64,000 bases of DNA, taken from NCBI GenBank assembly GCA_000320605.2, contig KB445799.1, positions 229,638 through 293,637 on the forward strand, read 5' to 3'. Below, one piece after another: positions 34,553-44,807 of the stretch. Position 1 is the stretch's first letter; each line of letters begins with the position of its first letter. The DNA is from Gelatoporia subvermispora B (Eukaryota > Basidiomycota > Agaricomycetes > Polyporales > Gelatoporiaceae). Under the pieces are notes generated by a model. The model was given only the letters and a program-made list of their open reading frames with translations. It was not told where the DNA came from and did not search any database. A program made the translations under genes and the position numbers.

Positions 34553-36712
34553 TCACGACGAGACGACTAACCACTCCGCCTCGGTCTCCTTCAGGCCAGT
34601 CACAAAGTCCATGTCCTCCGGCTTCACGATCGGCGCGCCCGTCTTGATCTTCCACGCGATGTAGAGCACGGGGAAGAGCATGAGCGGGAGGTACTTCGTG
34701 ACGAACGTTGCCGAGTCCCACTCGTCCTTGAGGAACACGGACCATCCGCTGAACTGCAGTCGGTGATACTGCGATTAGCGCATGCACGAGATACAGCGGC
34801 GAGAAGGACGTACGAAGCAGATGATGGCACAAGCGACGGCGCCGTACCACGCCGCGTACGGCTGGAGCACCGACGCGTATGGTAGCGTCTTGCGGTCGAA
34901 GCCCTGCAACTTGAAGCCCTTGTAGAACCGGAGGTACGTCACGCAGATGCCGAACCAAGTCATCAAGCCCGCAATTGAGGTCACTGCAAAGCGAAACAGT
35001 CAAAAACAGACGCCTGCAAAGAGAAGGCGGGAGACTCACTGTTCGAGAGCCAGCCAAAGACCTTGCCCGAGCCGCCATTGATGCCCATGTACGCAAGCGT
35101 CCAGAAGAGTGCGCAAAAAAGGATCGAGACATACGGCAGGCCCATGCGGTTCGTCCGTGCAAAGATCCGTGGCGCGCTTCCGGTCACCGCCAGACCGTCT
35201 GCACCAGAGAGACTGTCAGCGCGTGTCTTACACTGGCAAGACAAAGCCTACGTACACAGTGCACGAGAGCTAGTGTACAGCTCGCTGGATGCAGCCGACC
35301 ATGCGGAGGTTAGTAGCGCTGCGTTGATGACGTGCGGCAGGCCCTTGATACCGGCGGTTTTGATCGCGATGACGAACGGAGACTTGGCCGCGTTCGCCTG
35401 GGCGAGGTTGAGGTCCGGGTTGTTCGACGGCACGAGTAGACCGATGATGGTGACTCCTCCGATGTAGAAGAGGAGGATCCGCACGTATACTCTCCGGATG
35501 GCCTTCGGCAAGTTGCGTCGCGGGTTCTTTGCCTCCGCTGCAGCGATCTGGGATGTACGATGAGCGTGATGCGGGGCAGTGAGGCACTCATGGTGAACTT
35601 ACGGCGACAATCTCGGTACCGATGAAGGAGAACGCCGCCTGGGTAAGGACGGCAAAGAAACCGAGGAACTGGCCCTTTGCGCCTGGCACGTTGTCGTATT
35701 GCACGAACGGGCCTGGGTGCTTCCAGTACCGGAACCCGAGGCGGTCGTGGTTCGGTCCGCCGCCCAGGTCGAGGATGATACCGAGGATGATGAGAGCGGT
35801 GATGGTGATCACCTTGATTGATCTGCAGAGGGGATCACGTTAACACTGCGTGACATAGATAGGGGTTGGGCAGACATACGCGAAGATGAATTCGCATTCG
35901 CCGTACACGCCTAGTTCGGAAGATCAGTTTTTTGACGGACTAGTGGGCGAAGAAGGAATCGTACCGGCGCCAAACATGTTGATGGTAATAACTACTACAG
36001 CACAAATCGTGATCCATACAGCGTCGTTCACGCTGTTGTTCCAGAAGTTGATCAGGACGGCAGCCGCGCTGAGTTCTCCCGGCATGCCGAACGTCCAGTT
36101 GTACCCTACAATCTCAAAGTCAGAGGCGTAAGAGGACGTAGCTGATCTATACGTACAGTAATTCCAGCCCAGAACGAACGAGAACGCCGGGTCAACGAAA
36201 CGTTCGGCCAGTTTGATGTGACCTCCTGGTAGAGGGAGGTAGGCGATCATCTCGCCTAATGAAATCTACTGAATGTCAGAACCAGATGCGGTCCTACGAG
36301 TGGAGGGACTCACCATGACGGCATAGCAAACTGATCCGACTACAGAGTATCCGAGGAGCAACCCAATCGGTCCTCCATTCTGCAATGATGTTGCCGTCCC
36401 GAGGAAAAGACCCGTCCCAATAACACCTGTGACGTGTCGCGTGAGGGGACGGTGTATTTGGCCGTGGTAGAAAACTCTTACCGCCAATACTGCGCAGGTA
36501 CTCGTATCAGCTGCAGCTCGTCGGCGTATGTTTGGCGTGTGGACGCACCTAATCATAGCAATATGTCTGTTCTCTAGCTGCCTCTTCAGCCGGGACTCTG
36601 GCGGGCCATCGCTGAGGCTCTGCTCCTCCGAATCATAATACATGGTCTTGACGTCGCCGGGGTTCATGGTGTCGAGCTTCAGATCGCCCTTCTCTGAAGC
36701 ATCGCGGGTCAT
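34553..36712 (-). CDS. Amino-acid permease (yeast amino-acid transporter family, APC superfamily)
   Basis: The start is at 36712 (MTRDASEKGDLKLDTMNPGD) and the stop at 34553 (ETEAEWLVVSS). A hydrophilic N-tail of about 50 residues ends RLKRQLENRHIAMI and leads into helix 1, SIGGVIGTGLFLGTATSLQN, the substrate-binding GTG motif of fungal permeases. Next are VMISLGEMIAYLPLPGGHI (helix 2/3), the APC consensus around FVDPAFSFVLGWNYWYNWTF, and later FIGTEIVAV, NPRRNLPKAIRRVYVRILLF (the conserved basic loop) and NAALLTSAWSAASSELYTSS. C-terminal helices include LTSIAGLMTWFGICVTYLRF. About twelve membrane segments are expected, with proton-driven amino-acid uptake at the plasma membrane; specificity cannot be read. 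Many short introns interrupt it, including two flanking an 8-nt micro-exon (36482-36489). Confidence 0.92.
36482..36489 (-). other. 8-nt micro-exon of the amino-acid permease
   Basis: TATTGGCG lies between an upstream intron (36548-36490, donor GTGCGT, acceptor GCGCAG) and a downstream intron (36481-36427, donor GTAAGA, acceptor TCACAG). Including it restores the invariant family sequence AMISIGGVIGTGLFLG exactly; skipping it shifts the frame. Confidence 0.8.
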
Positions 36713-38400
36713 CGCGTAACGGCTGGAATGGGAGGGGGAGTAGCGTGAAGGGAGTAGTGTACACGAAAAGAAGAGGGGGGAGGAGTGGTCGCTTCATCTC
36801 GAGGATGGGTGAATTCATAGGCGAGCGTCGCTGTGGCGGGAACCACAAAGAAATCGCGCAAGACCAACGTGATTACCATTACAGGCAACTCCCACGGACA
36901 AATCGATTGTCAATTTTCGACGGCACCGCTGGATCAACTGAGACGCCGGTGGTACCTCTCCTTACTGTTTTGCCGACTCCAGACTCTCCGGTCGTTTTGA
37001 GCACGTCTTTCGTTGTTTGTATCGCGCCAGCGTCGCGAGCCATAACTTGAAAACATGAACAAGTCCTAGTCGATCATACGCCACTAAAGTATCGACGCTA
37101 CGTTTGAAAACGAACCACATTTGTCAGTTGCGCTGAGTTCCGGAGCGTGAATTGTGGGTCCTCGTCCCACTCCGAAGCCAGCGATGGCGCAATCGAACGC
37201 AACACGAACGCAATGTAAGCGAGGATCACTCGAGGAAGCTCGAGGATCCCGCACGGCAATCTAGATCTCAGAGTTACCGAGCCACTTTCCTTGGCAGCTT
37301 GAACCATCTTCGCGGCCATAATGTCTTTCTACCGATGGATCTCACAGGAAGAGAGCATAGATTGCTCTGCCTTGCACAGTCATAATCTCCCGTCCGGATT
37401 TACAGGAAGTTGCTCTCCCCAGGCCTCCAGGACCGAGCTGCGGCATGTCCGGTATGTGGTTTAACCTGTGGAAGCCCGCCCTCCAGGCCGACCTATGGCA
37501 TGGCGTGCTGCAGTACGACCATGACGAAGTTTAGTATATTCTCTGCAGCACGCTATTAGACGAGACGCAGACTGACATGTCGCCCACTGTACCTGTACCT
37601 GACAAGATCCGAATGTTCCTATCGGTCCTGCGGAACCTACTCTGCCTGCCGTCCTTCGAGACTACTTGAGAAAGTTTAGGATCTCCGCAGCTACTTTGGG
37701 ACACGCTATGGATACTGTGTCTAGATCACTTGTACTGCGAGGGTACCTCTCTGGGCTTCGAAAAGACTTTACACCGCCTGCACTTACAACAGTTCGTTCA
37801 ACCCGTCCCTCTAAGACGAGACTGCTTGCACTGGAGGGCACTGGGGCTCGATGCGGTGCGCTGTTCATCAAAATGATAAAGTGGATCCTGCAGTGACTTC
37901 CCTGTCCGTTGTGCTTAACATCTGTTATGGCCACCTCGTCTGGGTACCGTGTCCGGTAATCAACGACAAACAAGACCGGTTGTTAACTGACAACAAAGGC
38001 ACAAAATACGAAGCCGATACAACTCTTACGCGACTGCCAAAGTCGCAGCCTACTAAATTCTTTAGTGCGGGCTTGATCATGGCAATGTTTGCTTGTCCCG
38101 AGTTACATGGAGCAAAGTACGTCGTATATCCATTCAGACCCAGAAGAGGCTGGTTAGGTTCTCCACAGGTTGGATCTGTGTTAGCTCAAACAGAGTGAGA
38201 GTAGTGTCGCAGTCACCCATGGAATGTTTGGAGTGACGGTACTGATCGCGGGTTTAGTGTTCCACTGGGATGCGCATTTAGGCTCCAGAAGCACTCATCC
38301 GGGACGAGAGAGGCGAGCCCATTGTGCTTAGCACAGCTCGCAGAAGCGTTGATCTCGGCGTTGTCTATGTCAGCTATCTATGATTGAACGGCAGGGTCTA
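36713..38400. other. Intergenic, with a possible P-loop scrap
   Basis: 5' flank of the permease, then about 1.4 kb without a gene. On the minus strand near 37042-36960 a frame starts MARDAGAIQTTKDVLKTTGE and continues SGVGKT followed by a good GTAAGG donor. GESGVGKT fits a Walker A motif, but no further ATPase or GTPase motif was found. Probably chance or a relic. Confidence 0.35.
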
Positions 38401-38595
38401 AGACACAGCTATCACAAAGGTCGGCTCGAGGTTTTCGAAGTTTGTTGGCATTGCGACATAGCGGATGCCAACGCTTCCGTTGGCTAAACCGTTCCCGAGG
38501 CTCACAAGCGCGCTGAGAGTGATATTTGGCACGCCATCGAACTCACCTGGGGTGCCGCTGTTGCAACCCGGCCCCTGAGGCTCAACCTTGTGGCG
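38401..38595 (-). pseudogene. Fragment G of the secreted four-cysteine family
   Basis: The minus strand from about 38590 reads PGCNSGTPGEFDGVPNITLS followed by ALVSLGNGLANGS and YVAMPTNFENLEPTFVIAVS, then a stop. It corresponds to the mature part of exon 1 of copy H (PGCNSGTPGEFNSAPNITFN). No signal peptide lies upstream and exons 2 and 3 are missing. A decayed partial copy, 0.85 kb from copy H and in the same orientation. Confidence 0.78.
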
Positions 38596-39445
38596 CGACT
38601 GTCGAGGCAGCCACTCACTGATAGGTTATATTACTATAATTCCCGTGCGGGCACCTGTGTCGTCTCTGATCTGTTCAATGTCTTTCGCGACGGACACACG
38701 GACTGCCTGTCAAATTCTCCGGGAGTTTTGCCGGAGTCCGTCATCTGAGTATCTCAAAAATTTGCTCATGAATGCACTTCCGTTGAACGCTGCAATTTTG
38801 TAAGACCTCTCGAAGTCCAATATATCGAAAACCAGTAATTTTTGACAACTCTTCAGACTTAGCTCGTAACCCGCGTTGACTTTGAACTTGCTCGCACATA
38901 TGTCTCGTGGAAGCTTCGACTTATTCCGCCCTGATATTCTAGTTCTATCGTGCTTTTCTTCTCAGCACTCTCAATGCTTTTTATTAGCTTATGTGTTCCC
39001 AAGTACACAATGTTTTATAAGCGACAAACATGCATGTATTTCGCGACTTTCTATCTCAATATCAGCACATCGCAGAGAACACCGCTTTTCCGCCGAAGGC
39101 AATGAAGGATGACAAGTCCAAAGGGTGCCGATGCTCTCAGATGGAATTTCTATAGACCACGAATGGTCTAGAGTTTGCCCCGCTCGGCATCCCCGTCACT
39201 TGCCATGAGCGTCTTACCTCATTACGTCTGGCGATGACTTACAAGGCACGTTCGTTGCCCTGAGAGGCGCACCGCAGTGGCCTAGGTCTATCACACACGG
39301 TCATGCATCAATCCAGCTCAATATCGCCAAAGTACGGCACTTTTGATCAAGTTATGTCAAAAGCCATCCTTGGTCACTGAACAAATTGCCACCCTCCATC
39401 GAAGTTATGAAATACACATGACAGATTCGCGTAGTACGTGAGCCA
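38596..39445. other. Intergenic spacer between G and H
   Basis: No gene seen. Confidence 0.4.
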
Positions 39446-40156
39446 TCAGTACTCAAAGATGAGGATATCCACGCTGACACAGGTGGAGAAATCGTACGCT
39501 CCAGAGTTGTCAGCCGTGGCCTCGAACACGACGACGTTGAGGTCGTTCGACTCGCACAGGGCGAAATCTGACGTGTCGCCATCCAGGGCCAAAAGCGGCT
39601 GCGGAATGCTCCCACCACTTGGATCCGTGTTCGCCTGCACAGTGTGAGAATGGTGTCTTGGGTAGTCATATGTGGTACCTACGAAGCCACAGTATTCCGC
39701 TGACACCTCCTGCCCAACATTGCCACTGGCGAATTCCAAGATTCCGCCGGACTGGACGTTCAAGCTTCCGGAAAACTCATCCGGCACAATGGGCGCGAGC
39801 ACGCCGCTCTCAAGCGAGAAGTCCGTGACGGTGCCAGAGCCAGAGCCCGCAGAAGCTTCGGTCTGAATAAGAGGTGGGTTAGCTACGCAAAACGAATCAA
39901 AAAATATGGGACCCACGGCAAGCACGTAGAGCGTCTCATCGCCGGCGTTGCTGATTGTCGCTGCAACGAGCGGGATGCCGTCGTCGCCCGAAGCGACCTG
40001 GGAAGTTTCGAGGGCGTTGAAGGTGATGTTCGGTGCGCTGTTGAACTCGCCTGGGGTGCCGCTGTTGCATCCTGGCACCTGACGAAGTCGCAAGGAAGGG
40101 CTCGCGAGAGCAGCAGGGATTGCGAGAGCAGCGAGGATGATGGAGGATGCGATCAT
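39446..40156 (-). CDS. Secreted four-cysteine protein, family copy H
   Basis: Exons 40156-39917, 39862-39683 and 39634-39446 give 202 residues. Signal peptide MIASSIILAALAIPAALASP, then SLRLRQ. Landmarks: PGCNSGTPGEFNSAPNITFN, DGIPLVAA, TLYVLA at intron 1, TVTDFSLESGVLAPIV, AEYCGF at intron 2, NTDPSGGSIPQPLLALDGDT, SDFALCESNDLNVVVFE and YDFSTCVSVDILIFEY. All four cysteines are present. Both introns (54 and 48 nt) are divisible by three and contain no in-frame stop, so the gene also reads as one continuous frame; the intron positions and consensus ends agree with the spliced model of the other copies. A TATAAA lies at 40243-40238, about 85 bp upstream. Confidence 0.88.
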   Translation of the reverse strand: MIASSIILAALAIPAALASPSLRLRQVPGCNSGTPGEFNSAPNITFNALETSQVASGDDGIPLVAATISNAGDETLYVLAVGPIFFDSFCVANPPLIQTEASAGSGSGTVTDFSLESGVLAPIVPDEFSGSLNVQSGGILEFASGNVGQEVSAEYCGFVGTTYDYPRHHSHTVQANTDPSGGSIPQPLLALDGDTSDFALCESNDLNVVVFEATADNSGAYDFSTCVSVDILIFEY

Positions 40157-41511
40157 GGTTGACGTTGAGCACTGTGGGCGCGTGTAGTCAAATCCGGAAC
40201 TCCTTCCAATGTTGATCTCAGAGATGATGCCTTGGTCTTTATAAGATTTCACAATTTAGCCGTTCGTTAGTTAACGGCAACAAACGAATGACCAATTTGC
40301 GCGCTCATCAGGGCATAGACGATGTGGCGCAATCATACGGCTGGATATTCTCAAGCGTTTCGATAAGTCTCGAAGAGTGCTGATGGATCCAGGCATCTTG
40401 CGAAGTCATACGTACCACAAATATGCGCAATACACGCCGGACAGTGTCAAGAATCTTCTAGAGTGGCGCCTTACGTGCGCGTGAAGTGCACCTGAACGTT
40501 CACGGGATAACCTGCCCGCAGTTGGCCTCGAACGGAGGTGTTAAGTCAAGTGACCAGATCGCAGTCAATGTAGCTCTAGGGGGCAGTGGGCGTCCCGCAA
40601 ACAGCGCGTATCGTGCTTGACATGAGCGCACGAACGCCACAAGGATCGGAACGCCCGAGACTTTACCGCTGCATTGGAAGCATTAGCTCTCATGATTCAA
40701 AAGCATTCCGGTGCGCGGACCAAGCCTACCTAGGGAATTCGCGGTCCATCTTTAAACTCGTAGCAACGCCGAAAGTGGGGGTTCCAGCTTGCAACATACG
40801 TGGTCATTGGTATCTATGAGGACTGTCTCAAGGAGGTGAAATCAAGCTGCACAATTGCAACTTGCACAGCCTCAATAGGATGATGGATTGTGTTCAACAG
40901 TCAAGACAGCAAATCGTGGCGCGCCACCAGGTGCCGCAGTAGTAGCGGGCTAGCTGTCTGATCAAAGATTAGATATGATCAATAGATTAGATTAGATCTG
41001 ACATTTATATCCTGTGGTGGGCGCTCACATTGGTGGCATCTCTTGCTACTGGGTATGCGAGGGTACCAGCCGAAGTAGATAGGTCATCAACCAACTCTGC
41101 TTCGCAATCCCTTCCGCGGGACAGAACTGAGGGATACTTAATCCTCACAAACAGACAGTTCTGCTTGGCACAATATCTTTCCGGAATTACTCTGATACGT
41201 CGACGCCGATCGCCAGACTCAATTGTAATATTCGCATCTTGGGCTCGGGATTTGTCAACGAGTGAGACTCAGCAGAGTGAGACACACATTCTTTTTGGTT
41301 TGTGATGTGATGGTGTCGCTTTTGGAGAAACACGCCGGTTTGAGTCTTAGCCACCTCAGAGTTAAAGCAAGTTTCAAGTACAGTTCGATCCCAAATCGCC
41401 AGTTATATTGAGAGGACAACGGGGGCCCAGTTCTTCAGCATCTTTGCTCTGTCTCACCATCAGCCGCAGCATATCTGCACCTGCACATATCCCCCACACA
41501 CATCCACACTA
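40157..41511. other. Intergenic, with GATTAGAT repeats
   Basis: Divergent promoter region of copy H and the orphan gene at 41.5 kb. 40965-41005 has a cluster of GATTAGAT/AGATATGATC-type repeats (several GATA/GATT words), a possible low-complexity or GATA-factor site cluster. The last 70 bp before 41512 are CT- and CACA-rich, like the leader of an expressed gene. Confidence 0.45.
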
Positions 41512-41988
41512 ATGGCTGTTGTCACCCACTGCATCCCCTCCATGCCTCGCGCGGTCTCCTCCAAAACGGAGGTCATCGTGAAGGTGTACGATCCCAGAAC
41601 TGGTGGCTGGTGCCTCCAGGTCTACTCTGCCACCGAATTTCACTGCTCTACTTCTCAGAGCTCTTGCTTCGGCCCCGTTCGCCCCGAGCACGCGGGCCTC
41701 GCCTTCGTCGCTCGCCGGCACGTCCCACACGGTGCTCGGTACTGCGAGGAACTCGACGCTTACGTCCCGGCGGACCTTACATACCGCATCCGAGGCATCC
41801 AGAAGCACCAGCTTCCGCTTAAGAAGCGGGTGCTCACCCGGGAGTTCTGGCGGCACGAAGGCGAGAACGCCCAGGTGAACCGCATTGTCTCGGCGATCGG
41901 TCTCACTCACGGCACGATGAACCTCGTTCCGCTCAAGGACGCCCAGAGGAACGCGAACATTAAGTATCGCGGTCTGGATGACCTCTAG
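41512..41988 (+). CDS. Orphan single-exon protein, 158 residues
   Basis: ATG at 41512 (MAVVTHCIPSMPRAVSSKTE), stop at 41986-41988. The plus-strand frame has C-ending, G/C-biased codons like the real genes nearby, and a pyrimidine-rich CACACATCC leader before the ATG. The 260-codon minus frame over the same region is a shadow. Contents: EVIVKVYDPRTGGWCLQVYS early, a His/Cys-containing middle (HVPHGARYCEELDAYVPADL), and a basic C-terminal half (KHQLPLKKRVLTREFWRHEG). No signal peptide or membrane segment. Not recognised; it could be a small basidiomycete-specific protein. Confidence 0.55.
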   Translation: MAVVTHCIPSMPRAVSSKTEVIVKVYDPRTGGWCLQVYSATEFHCSTSQSSCFGPVRPEHAGLAFVARRHVPHGARYCEELDAYVPADLTYRIRGIQKHQLPLKKRVLTREFWRHEGENAQVNRIVSAIGLTHGTMNLVPLKDAQRNANIKYRGLDDL

Positions 41989-44807
41989 ATTGTGCGTGGT
42001 TCCTCGTTGCGCATGGCTGGCCCCGTGAATTTGGACGTCGAGGATATGACAATGTGCGAGGGCTTGGTATGCCTGTCGAGATGCGCGCCTCGACAGGTGT
42101 CCCAGGACGTCGCGTATCGTTTGTTGAGACGTTAGGGTGACTGTTACAAAACGCACCTCCTTATCTCTCCTCATAATATCAAACACCAAAAACACAGGAT
42201 AAAGGAAAAAACACAAAAACATATCTTCGCAATCTTCCGTCTTCACATATACCCTAATTCTATATTTAATGCGGCCTTCATGGTCTTTCACTTGGTTTCG
42301 GGCTGCTACATTTCATCCTTGACCGTTTCAGATTCCTCAGTCCGGATCAAGACTCGGCAAAGGCAAGGATCAAACGCGCCCACAAGACCCATGGATATCT
42401 CTGGTAACATTCGAATGATGATACGGCGCCGGGTGAAGGAGTCATGGACCTGATGATCTCTGCGTCGTGTCAGTCACTAGGGTGTCTTTGGATTCGGCAC
42501 TTTTATGTTCCAAATTGCTCATCACCCTTCTGCCCGATATTCATAGATACCGCGACAAGACCAACAAGGCGCGCGAGGTGTGCAATATCGATGAGACGCA
42601 ACATCGGCAGTCCTAAGGAGGGTCTGATCACCCTGATGAGCTAGGATGCCAGTAGAGTTCATTCAATTCGTCGCTCAACGAGCACGCACTGAAAGAATCT
42701 GTGTCTCGTTTTACTCCCCAGATTCACCGCCAAGCTACACCGCAAAACAAATGCGAGGTAGGTCATATCGTCCCTGTGGCCAAGTCTATCCGCTGATGAC
42801 TCCCCGTCTTCCAAGGCATCGAGAAGGTTGGCTGTATCAGTGTAGTTTCATTTCTTTGAACTGTCTATCGCTTTGAAATAGCTATCACTCACATTATCGC
42901 GTTACAGGTTCCAAGATTCGCGTCTCCATCCATCACTTCCCTGTACCTACAGTCTCGTTCTCATGAATGTACCATACTGACATATGCGAGAGGTCTTGTC
43001 ATTCTGCAGGTCACTATGCGTGGGGGAGTAGCGTGTGCCTAGGACGGCATGCGGGGGACTGGCCACCCCTCGCATGCTTTCTAGGCCCGCCCTTCCCTAT
43101 ATCGGCCTCTCGGAGAAAGAAAGGTATGTCTTGTATACTACTACGTTCCTTGGATGAACTCATTTGCGTGCTGTGTCGTATATAGATTCGACCCACTCCA
43201 TTGTACAGCTATCTCGGTAACTGAAGTATTTTCGTATCAAGTTAGAGTTGGAGAGATGTGTTCTATCTTATAAATGGTACTCATCACTGAGCACAATGCA
43301 CTTCTAGGATGCCATCGGATATCTGTCGTCCCAGAACTTTCACCAGTGAGCACCAGATGTGCATTTTCTGAAAATCCCATCTGCTGAGTCGTACTGATAT
43401 TCGATGCAGGTCAGGTAGGTATCACTTCAGGACGGCGTGCTGGGGACTGGCCACTCCTAGCTCCGTTACGTAGTGTGCCTGTCTGAAGTCAAGGACCTCT
43501 CATCTCTCATCGATCGGTACTTGTATTGCCTAGCTAAAGACAAGTAATTGTACTGATCCATATCCTATCTCTATATGCTTGTCCGTAGAATATGCTTGTC
43601 AGCCGGGATGACGCGTTCAAGTTACGGATGGACACAGCCATGCCATACGAAGGAGCCATAGACTGCGGTATAGGTAAGCACATCCACAGTGTTCTAGTTG
43701 TCGTATTTATTCTGCAAACCTCAGAACCCATCTATTCAAAAGTGTGGTGAGGATAGTGTGACTTAGAGATCGTTGCTGGTATTTGTGACATGTGGTTCCT
43801 TATATTACGGATTCAGGATTGCTGACGTACGTGAGCATCAATTTATTTTAGAATGTCGATACTAGTTGGTCATCTTCGCGTGTGTATGGTAAGCTAAAGT
43901 ATCGCATCTTGTTTCATTGGTTCGATGCTAGATCTTACGCACATACAGGTTGCTTCTGGGGTGGATGCGGAACCCGAGTTGAAGAGCGTACTGGAGTCTG
44001 GCCAACTTCAGTGCTCTCATCGGCTTGTGGGAGGCTTTAGAGAGACCTCTGTAAATCACGATGAGTGGTTATGACATTGCGAGATGTAACAGCTAGCTGA
44101 CGTATGATCTCAGCATTCGCCCGCATACACCGATGTCTGCTCCTTCGGGGAAGATCTAGCCACAACACCGACCAATATGAGGAGGGGGTAAAGGCAGAGC
44201 AGAGAAGTGACGATTGGGGTGTATTAGAGTCTGGCCAACTCTCATACTTCCTTCGATCGTTCTGTGGCGTGCGCTGACGGTATGGTCCGCAAGGGTAAGG
44301 ATCCTCGCTTTGAGCAATCTTGTCGAATTTCATTGTCTAAAAACCTTCTCCTTAGGACCTAGTGAAAGGGTGAGGTGAGGTGTTTTGATCTTGATTTGAG
44401 TTCCACAATATTTGACATGCTTCTATGTATGATGAGGACATCGTCCACGTAGCTCCTGTGATTGGTCGTGTACTTGTTTGTCATGATATTCATGTAGCCC
44501 GGGGAAGCATTCCAAACTTTTTATAATGGTCGTAATGCCATATCCCCACTTTCGCATGAACAGCTGATAATGAACATATGGCGAACAAACCCTCATGAAG
44601 ATCCAACGAAATCCGAAGCGAGCCAAAATGTGGCGTGTGGCGCGGGCCGCCACAAGCGCGTCGAGATATCACGCGGCACGCGCTTACGCGTCCTCGATCG
44701 CGTCGCAGTGCCATCTCACCACCCACACCACCATCGTCATTCAGTTGCGCCGTGCTTGGACTTGCCTAAGCTTGGCGGCCTACGTAGTATTGAGGTCACC
44801 TTTTCGT
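41989..44807. other. Gene-poor region with duplicated short blocks
   Basis: No gene that I can support over 2.8 kb. Two pairs of related blocks are visible: GGACGGC-TGC-GGGGACTGGCCAC at about 43043-43068 and 43430-43455, and GAGTCTGGCCAACT at about 43994 and 44228. Each is near possible splice sites (for example AAAG|GTATGT at 43124), so a decayed multi-exon gene with duplicated exons is possible. Function unknown. Confidence 0.4.

Noticed and set aside
36960..37042. Walker A-like GESGVGKT on the minus strand
   Set aside because: No Walker B, no neighbouring exons of an ATPase or GTPase, and short; kept only as a note.
41509..42291. Minus-strand frame of 260 codons
   Set aside because: Overlaps the plus-strand orphan gene, which has the better codon bias and leader; the minus frame looks like its shadow.
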